Shown piece by piece: positions 57,153 through 64,000 of a stretch of DNA of 64,000 nucleotides. The notes below the pieces were generated by a model. It had not been told where the DNA came from, did not search any database, and saw nothing but the letters and a program-made list of their open reading frames with translations. This DNA comes from Ilyonectria destructans (Eukaryota; Ascomycota; Sordariomycetes; Hypocreales; Nectriaceae): assembly GCA_020740775.1 (NCBI GenBank), contig JAHEWK010000002.1, positions 4,278,001-4,342,000 of the forward strand, in the 5' to 3' direction. The translations under genes were made by a program, and so were the position numbers. Numbering within the stretch: the stretch's first letter is position 1; each line of letters starts with the position of its first letter.

Positions 57153-58003
57153 AGGGCGTCAAGAGTAAGGATTAGAATGAGGTTGTCCACGGGAGTTCAT
57201 CGGGATTATCATCAGCTTAGCCACGCCCGGGTTTGGGTTCAGATTCACTATTGTACATAAATCGCGTCCGTTAGCAGCCACTTGTTCGTGATCGCGAGCA
57301 TGGCTTCTATTTTTTATTTGTTTATTCATCTTCTGTGCGCACCTCTCGGTTTATGTGAAAGTGACTTTTATAGATTATGCTGTCAAGGTACGGACGGCTT
57401 ACGTCCCCATCATCTCATTGGACATGATACTGTTCCGCTGTGCCTAACTCTCACCTATGTGTCCAAGAGAGATGGCATATTGCTAGCATCGACTCTGAAG
57501 TTGATGAGTATGCGTGAGATGGGGGCTATATTGGTTCGTATTATAAACTGTTTCGGTTGCTCACATCAGCCATGGTAGCACGGCGCTAGTTGTTTCTGAC
57601 GTCCAAATTAGGTGTGTGGGGATGTCGATATTCACATGCCAGAGTCTTTGTGTACGTGGGAAACTCCATTCCAGGTGCCCACGGGACACCAACGCCATGG
57701 CGGGGAAGAAACCACACCGTTCGGTCTGGACCGAGACGGTCCGGCACGAGGTTTCATTCGACGGGTGACACGGCACTACGGCGGGGGGATGACCTATAAG
57801 TGCATAACAGGGGAGCCAGCGTAGCGATAATCGGTCACCAGATGGAGGGATGGGGGATGGAGGGGTTCGAGAAGCTCCTGCCTTTTTCGATGAGGTGGTT
57901 AAGGTTTAAGTTTCCCGTAAGTATACATATAAGGTAGACAATGCCCTAGCGCAGCTATGACAATACCGACCTCAATTGAACTCATCGATTAAGTTGATGA
58001 AAT
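57153..58003. other. Intergenic region
   Basis: Lies between the arg5,6 remnant and the P450 start. No ORF with domain character. The last ~100 bp is A/T-rich with a TATA-like ATACATATAAG near 57922, a plausible P450 promoter element. Confidence 0.5.
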
Positions 58004-59772
58004 ATGTCCAACATCGCGAACGAGTTCACTTATCTCCTCCTTGCTCTCGTCTCCGGGACGTCCATAGCTTTGGTCATTGGAGGACACTTGGTATCACGGC
58101 TTACAAGCAGCGGCCATGTCTCATCACTTCTCCCGCTCTGGGCTGTTGTCCCCATGACACCGGTAGCTCTCTACTTCCGTTCGAAGCACTATTGGCTTCA
58201 CAAGATGCGCATTCACAACACCCAACCCGCAATTACCTACCCTCATCGCGAGCCCATTCTCGGCACTGACTGGATCACCGACATGTTGAAGGCCGTACGG
58301 GCGTACAAAATCCTGCAAGTCTGGGATTCGCTCTTCGACACTGTCGGGAGCACGTACTGGGCACAGAACATTGGCACCTGGATCATCATGACCAACGAGC
58401 CTGACAACGTCAAGGCGCTGCTATCGGGTCAGTTCGATAATTGGCAGATCCTCGGCGTTAGGCAAAAGGTCCTCCAGCTCGCCGTCGGGCCTAGGGGGAT
58501 CTTCTCAGTGAATGGCGGGGAGTGGCATGAGGCGAGAGCCATGATTCGGCCAAGCTTTGTACGGAACCAGATTGCCGACATGGAGTGCACGGATCGGCAT
58601 GTGGATAACTTCCTCGAGAGGGTACCCCGCGATGGGGGGAAGGTGGACCTGCAGGAATTGTTCTATCTGTTTACGATGGATGTTGCGACTGATTTCATGT
58701 AAGTCACTCGTGAATGGCGACGACAGTCACTTATAGGTTACGGGCTTCAGGTTCGGATACTCCACCGAAACGCTGGTAAACCCAACACCCGAAGCCCTTG
58801 ATTTTACCGAATCCTTCGACTATGCACTCCTCTCTGCGGCCAACCGCGCACGGCTCGGCTGGATCGCCTTCCTGGTGCCGGACAAGAAGCTCGATCAGAG
58901 CGTCGCGACGTGCCAACGCTTTATCGACCGGTACGTCGAGGAGGCGCTGCGCGAGGATCGGGCCAAGGAGCGGCCGTATGTTTTTATGACCGAGATGCTT
59001 GCCACGGGGGCATCGAAGGAGTACGTCCGCGACCAGCTTCTGGCGATGATCTTGGGTGGGCGGGACACGAGCGCGAGCACGCTAAGCTCGCTGTTCTGGA
59101 CATTGGCAAGGAGGCCGGATGTGTTGAGTAAGATGAGGGAGGAGGTTGGGCGGTTGGAGGGGAGGAAGCCAAGCTGGGAGGAGCTCAAGGAGTTGAAGTA
59201 CTTGAGCATGGTTCTGAAAGAAGGTTTGCATGCGTCCCCCGGTAAATAGGTGGGCGATGTGATGCTAATCGGATTAATAGCGTTGAGGCTATGGGCGCCA
59301 GTGTCAACAAACATGCGAACAGCCACAGCTGATACCATCCTACCTCGTGGAGGCGGTCGAGATGGAAAATCGCCCCTTTTCATCCCCAAAGGCACAGGAT
59401 GTCGGTGGTCGCTGTACAGTCTGCACCGACGGACAGACATCTTCGGCGACGACGCGGAGGAGTTTCGACCTGAACGCTGGGAAAAGCTTCGAACGACGTA
59501 CGTTTTTCCTCCCCGATGGCCATATTTTATTGTGTCCCTCTCTTGTCACTAACAAATCGATTTCGCTCAGGTGGGAGTATCTGCCCTTCAGCGGCGGGCC
59601 GCGAATTTGTATTGGGCAGCAATTCGCGCTGACCCAAATGTCGTATCTCGTGACGAGGCTACTGCAAAGGTTTGACGAGGTTGAGGCTGTAGACGATGGG
59701 CCGATGTTGCAGGAGGTGAGTACGACGATGAAGATTGTCGGGGGGTGTTGGGTGAAGATGCGAGCGGTTTAA
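58004..59772 (+). CDS. Cytochrome P450, CYP52-like
   Basis: ER-anchored haem monooxygenase. CYP52 members hydroxylate the ends of n-alkanes and fatty acids. Four exons, 58004-58698, 58751-59223, 59281-59497 and 59571-59772, give 528 residues, the normal length. Two hydrophobic N-terminal segments precede the catalytic part. The I-helix oxygen site is [13 protein letters not shown]. The ExxR motif is created by the second splice (LKE-ALRLW). The PERF-like segment is FRPERW, and the haem loop is [18 protein letters not shown] with axial Cys475. The exact subfamily cannot be settled without alignment; related fatty-acid hydroxylases (CYP539, CYP655 and others) share these features. No reductase or oxidase partner is adjacent, and an acyl-CoA synthetase lies 38 kb away, too far to argue for a cluster. 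Confidence 0.92.
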
Positions 59773-60317
59773 AGCGTGGGTGCGCTAGGAAGTGGGAAGA
59801 GAAAGGCGTGTCGGAAGGGGGGGTAAATAGAGGGAGGATCGGTCCCCTGGTTTCACGAAGTCCCTAAACCGTTTAGTTTCGTTTGGCGGGGAGATCCAAA
59901 GCCGTCTTGCCTTGGTCGTGTAGTCGTTGTCGGATAATAGGTGGTAGTCAAAAAAACAATACGTCTCTTGTGAGTCAAAGACCAAATAACGATCCCGTGA
60001 CAAATGGCTGTTGTTCAGGGGCTGCCAGCTGCCAAACAGCTGCCACTCCTCTGGTCATTCATAGAGGTACGTAGTTGAGCGTCAAACAATAAGTCATCAA
60101 CAGGCAGAGGCGCGAAGAACAATGCGACAAAAGCTATTGTGCCGGAATCCTTGCTTGCTGCTGTGTTTACATTTCCTAGCTTTACCACTCTTTGCTGCTT
60201 TGCTTTCTCTCTTCTTTTTTTCAGCAGTCTCGACATTATCAGCACTTTGCGCTTTCTCGGAGTCTTCTTTGATCACAAGTTCCCCACACGGTCCTCTCTC
60301 AGTGTCAGAAATCCACC
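59773..60317. other. Intergenic region
   Basis: 3' flank of the P450 and 5' flank of the small membrane protein, with a T-rich run around 60195-60225 before the ATG. No gene visible. Confidence 0.5.
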
Positions 60318-60784
60318 ATGGCGGACGAAAACACGGCTGAGGAACCCCTGTCGGACGGCAACCTGGGAACTCATCGCCTGACGGGGCTCGAGATTGGGGT
60401 CATCGCCGGCGCCGTCATCTTCTTTGTCATTATCGTTCTCTTTACCTTCTTCAGCCGTCTCAGAGCTCAGCGTGCCAAAGTCAAGAATGCGTTGCGGCAA
60501 ACCGAGGAGGGTGGGGCCGGACGGACGGAGGATCCGCATCAGCAGCAAGACCAGGGGCTGGAACTCCAGCAGACGGTTCCAGGCGATCGGGAGCCGGAGA
60601 CGAGACGCTACTTTTGGATGTCAGACACCGACAAAGAGGGTAAGTCGTGTACGAGGAAACGCGGAAATAGTGCGGAAAGGCGGCCCTAACGATTGTGAGT
60701 ACAGAGCCGGAGAGGGGCTTCGCGCCTAGCAACGTGCCCATTCACCAACCACCAATCTCAGCACAGCCCGAAGCACGAGGATAA
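60318..60784 (+). CDS. Small single-pass membrane protein, unknown function
   Basis: I do not recognise a family. Two exons, 60318-60639 and 60705-60784, give 133 residues. The intron has GTAAGT, CCTAAC and ACAG; the chosen phase gives DKEEPERGFAPSNVPIHQPP and a stop, while the unspliced frame would end at 60689. An acidic N-terminus (~23 residues) leads into one membrane helix (LEIGVIAGAVIFFVIIVLFTF, ~24-44), then SRLRAQRAKVK as a positive-inside flank. The rest is Gln/Glu/Pro-rich and likely disordered. The charge pattern predicts the C-terminus in the cytosol. The ATG has a good context (CACCATGG). It is probably a real gene, given the splice signals and hydrophobic design. Confidence 0.72.
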
Positions 60785-61425
60785 ACAGCTGGCAGAGGAG
60801 GTGCTCAAGTAGGCGGGTGGAGTGGGAGTAAGCACAAATGGAAGACTGCGTGAAACAATCACTGGTGACTGGCGTGGACGCAACGGAGGCTTCGTGATAG
60901 CGGGTCAGGCTTGGTCGTCATCTTTCCCATTGTCAGGAGATCAGACCATGGAGAATGAGGCTCCCAACGTGGCTCAGGGAGGAGGCTAGGCTTTGATCAT
61001 CAGGGGCATTGGGTTGCCTCGAGGCACGGGGATCTACTTTGCCTTAAGGGGGAACCGACTAGAACAACAACCTTGTTCGCCTCGGACACATTTTGGGGAC
61101 ATGCATTGGCGTCTTGGGGAACCTTGGGGGTGTGTCTCCGGGGTGTTAGGGCTAAATAGAGTAGATGCAGGGCGCTGTCAAGCACGTTGCCGGGATAGGC
61201 CGAGAACTGAGAGTTGCATCAAGCATCAGGCCTAGTTGGTTCAGATGTGCAGCGAGATTCGCGTGAAGTCAAAGCAGGCTACCCTGGACCAAAACACGAC
61301 CTCACCCAACGACAGGTGCACGTGACCACCCGTCAAGGCTCACTCAGGCACTTACCTACCTTGCCTAGCAGCTTTCTCTCCAACCACGACGACACGTCGC
61401 ATCCACGCCAACGCGCTCAACTACA
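60785..61425. other. Intergenic region
   Basis: Separates two plus-strand genes. Only short frames are present. The last ~80 bp before 61426 is C/A-rich, typical of a fungal leader. Confidence 0.5.
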
Positions 61426-62488
61426 ATGGTATCGCCGTCGCCTCCCCGAGGGCGTAATCGCTCGCGCTCCCGCACGCGCACGCGCTCGCTGACCCCACGA
61501 TCCGACGCCTCGCGTTCGCCCGATCGCCGCCGCCGCTACGACGACTCGCGATCCCCTGCCCGATCGCCTACACCGGGCCGCCGCAACGACCGCTTCCGGA
61601 GCCGCTCTCGCAGCTGGAGCCGGGGCCGCGACCGTGACCGCGACCGCAGAGACCGCGGCGACTCCCCACAGACGAAGAGCACCAAGGTAGGTGGTCTTCC
61701 CCTTTGAAACGTGGACATCCGGTGAACTGACGGGGTCGCGACAGATTGTGGTGGAGCGCTTATCCAAGAACATCAACGAGCAACACCTGTATGAGATTTT
61801 TGGCCAGTTTGGTCGTGTCAAGGACCTGGATCTACCTATCAACCGAAACTGTGAGTTGGTCCCAACCCGATCGCGTACGCCCTGGTCCCTGAATATCAAC
61901 TAATCGTCATTGGTCACAGTTGGAACCAACCGCGGCACGGCGTATATCCTATTCGACTACGAGGCCGATGCGGAGGCGGCGATTGCGCACATGCACGAGG
62001 CGCAGGTAGATGGCGCAACTATCAACGTCTCCATCGTGTTGCCCCGTCGCAAGCTCTCGCCTGCTCCCCCGACCGCCAGACGTGGCGCCAATATCGACCC
62101 CAGAATCCCCTTCGCGGGGCCACGTGGGGGGCTTCTTGGAGCGGGTACTGGAGGCACCCCGAATGTAGCTGGCGGAGGTGGCCGTCGTCGTATGTCGCCA
62201 GGGAACAGGTATGGCCCAAGGTCGGACGTTTACCGGCCGGGATCCCGCTCGCCCTCAAGATCACCCGGCGGGCCGCCAGCGTCGCGCGGGGGTGGGAGTC
62301 GCTACCGCAGCCACTCAAACGGCTCCTACTCGTCGCGGTCGAGGTCGAGGTCGCCGGGGGCGCCAAGACGTCGGGGCGGCGGCCGAACCGATGAACACGA
62401 GACAAGGCGTCGCAGTGCGAGCCGAAACAGCTACAGCAGCGACGGAAACAGAAGCCGATCTCGCAGCCGGGGCCGGGGCCACCGGTGA
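61426..62488 (+). CDS. RNPS1-like SR-type RNA-binding protein
   Basis: Nuclear RNA-binding protein of the RNPS1 type, linked in other eukaryotes to splicing and the exon-junction/ASAP complex. Three exons, 61426-61686, 61745-61850 and 61920-62488, give 311 residues. The N-terminal RS domain (residues ~1-87) has repeated RSRSRTRTR, SRSPDRRRR and RDRDRDRR. One RRM (~88-165) contains IVVERLSKNINEQHLYEIF and GTAYILFDYEADAEAAIAHM as its RNP motifs; the canonical RNP1 Phe/Tyr core is partly changed to AYILF. The C-terminus is again Arg/Ser/Gly-rich with RSRSRSPGAPRRRGGGR. Introns have GTAGGT and GTGAGT donors. Interaction partners cannot be read from the sequence. Confidence 0.92.
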
Positions 62489-64000
62489 GATGCACCGGTC
62501 AGAGACTGGTCAGAGATTTATGCCAAGGTGTATTTTAAAAACGGGATTACGGGTGGCGTTCAACAAGGAAGACCAAACCAAACAAGGACGACCAGACAAG
62601 GAAGATGGTCCTGTGGAAATTTATTTTAGCTCACGAACAAGTTTGTGGTTGCTGACACGCTTCATCCTCGACTAGCTAACACTTTTCCAGATGGAGAATG
62701 ATGCACAAGTCTCGATGGGGGGCTTTTCCGCAGGATGGTTCCCGGAACCCTGGTCCCTCCTGATTCAGCTCGGACCTATTTCCTGTTATGTTCAGTTCAG
62801 TTGCTCCAACGCCCCATCACCTCCCCTTTCCAACAAATGATGTCCTTGTCTGCGTGAATTTTACTTTGAACCGCCGTTATGGATATCTCCCCTGGACTTG
62901 CAAGTGCTTGTTTCTCATCTTATCTGGCGTGGATCATCGGATACCAAGCCCACCACTGCCGCACTCTGCACTGCATGGTCACATCTCCTCCGCGCCGCGC
63001 AGCCGCATTAGCCCTTAGCATGCGAACAAGTATCGGCCCTTCCAGGATTCCCAGATCTCATCTGTTATTTGTCATTTCGCTCTCCACACCGGACAGTGGT
63101 GTGGGGATGTGGTACGTTTGGCGGGCCTAGAACTGGAGCTGCTCTCACGCCTGGCCATAACGGCTCGCGAGAGGCTGGCAACACACTGAATAAGGATAAT
63201 ATTGCATCAATGACAAGACTAAGCAGCGTGACGCAAGCACCACGTGCGGCCTGCAGAGCAGCATGACCTCAGCTCACCCGCGTTGGCTGGGCTTATAGGG
63301 CTGAGTGATATCGTCACCTCTACCCAGCCGCGAACCCGCGACGGAGCCCGTGCTGCGGGTAAGGTCCAGGGCATAACTCGGCCGATAGTTTTGGATGCGA
63401 CTTTGAGCCGGGGGCCTTTTGAGACGGGGCCGTGCCATCGAGCAGAGTCCCATCGAGCAGAGTGCCACTCATACCGTGACGATTCGTCATCACCCCGCCG
63501 GTCCTTGGCTGCTCGGTCAAGCAACGGCGAGCGGCTACTTCCACATCCGTGGCGACCGGCGGCGGTAGACTGCGGTCGATGGTCGATGGTCGATGGGAGG
63601 AGTGCTTAGACTATTACACGAGAACGAGTCTGACGGCGTCTGGCCGCCAGGATGCGCTGAGGTTGTCGCGGCCTCATGCTTGAGTCGCCACTTCCCAGGA
63701 CGGCTTCAGCAGGACATCGTCATCACGTATCACCCAGACGATTCGGGCGACGACCTTCTCTGCTAACCATGGTCGCGGGCATCAGCTACAGAAGCTACTG
63801 CAGCGTCCATGGCATGTGATCCATCTGCATGGTAGCCAATGGCAGCCGCCGGGATCAGGTATGGCAGAGGCACCCGTGGCCCTGTCTCCCCGGCGTTGCA
63901 GGCAGAGCTCCCCCTCCTCCAGCCCTCCAGGGATTTGCATCAACGGGGGCTCTGAATGGAGCCTCAAAGGTCGAACAAGCCTGACGGGCAGGGCCGGTCT
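62489..64000. other. Gene-free right flank
   Basis: Only short overlapping frames. CATCGAGCAGAGT (63436-63448) is repeated directly at 63450-63462. No gene, RNA or mobile element is supported. Confidence 0.5.

Overview
The window is nuclear DNA of a filamentous ascomycete, most likely a Sordariomycete and plausibly Hypocreales. Genes carry short introns (about 47-120 bp) with GTAAGT/GTATGT donors, CTAAC-like branch sites and YAG acceptors. Coding GC3 is high, and the gene set is typical of moulds (Zn2Cys6 regulator, NmrA-like protein, BBE-type oxidase, CYP52-like P450, GH76 cell-wall protein). Species cannot be named from this sequence. All exon models below were built by hand from splice motifs and reading-frame continuity.

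Layout: 2.5-4.4 kb glycerol kinase (-); 6.0-7.2 kb unknown conserved-looking protein (+); 7.7-8.6 kb histidine phosphatase (-); 9.7-12.2 kb Vps27 (-), head-to-head with a Doa4/Ubp4-type deubiquitinase (+, 13.3-16.6 kb), both acting in endosomal cargo sorting; 17.8-20.1 kb long-chain acyl-CoA synthetase (-); 20-25 kb gene desert; 25.1-27.4 kb Yvc1/TRP vacuolar channel (+); 28.0-30.1 kb Mediator subunit Med17 (+); 31.1-35.4 kb Uls1-like SNF2/RING translocase (-); 36.6-39.0 kb membrane nucleotide pyrophosphatase/phosphodiesterase (-); 39.5 kb tRNA-Phe (-). A small metabolic group lies at 39.9-44.4 kb: zinc-cluster regulator (-), NmrA-like reductase (+) and FAD oxidoreductase (-), with a CGG/CCG-rich divergent promoter. 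Then follow 45.2-47.6 kb Dfg5/Dcw1-type GH76 (-), a 3.5 kb gene-free stretch, 51.1-52.6 kb transaldolase (-), 54.2-55.0 kb synaptobrevin (+), 55.9-57.2 kb decayed fragment of the arginine gene arg5,6, 58.0-59.8 kb CYP52-like P450 (+), 60.3-60.8 kb small membrane protein (+), 61.4-62.5 kb RNPS1-like SR protein (+), and 1.5 kb without genes.

The most unusual signal is the tRNA-Phe(GAA) gene. It has no intron at the usual 37/38 site. Instead, a 54-nt insertion in the D-loop begins GTATGT, contains CACTAAC, and ends in CAG, like a fungal spliceosomal intron. Removing it leaves an exact 73-nt canonical tRNA-Phe. The Pol III internal boxes and an oligo-T terminator are intact, so this may be a Pol III transcript matured by the spliceosome.

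Other points of interest are consecutive 19-nt and 12-nt microexons in transaldolase, paired CGG-N4-CCG sites between the zinc-cluster gene and its divergent neighbour, the internally deleted arg5,6 copy, and a glycerol kinase with an in-frame 33-bp minisatellite.
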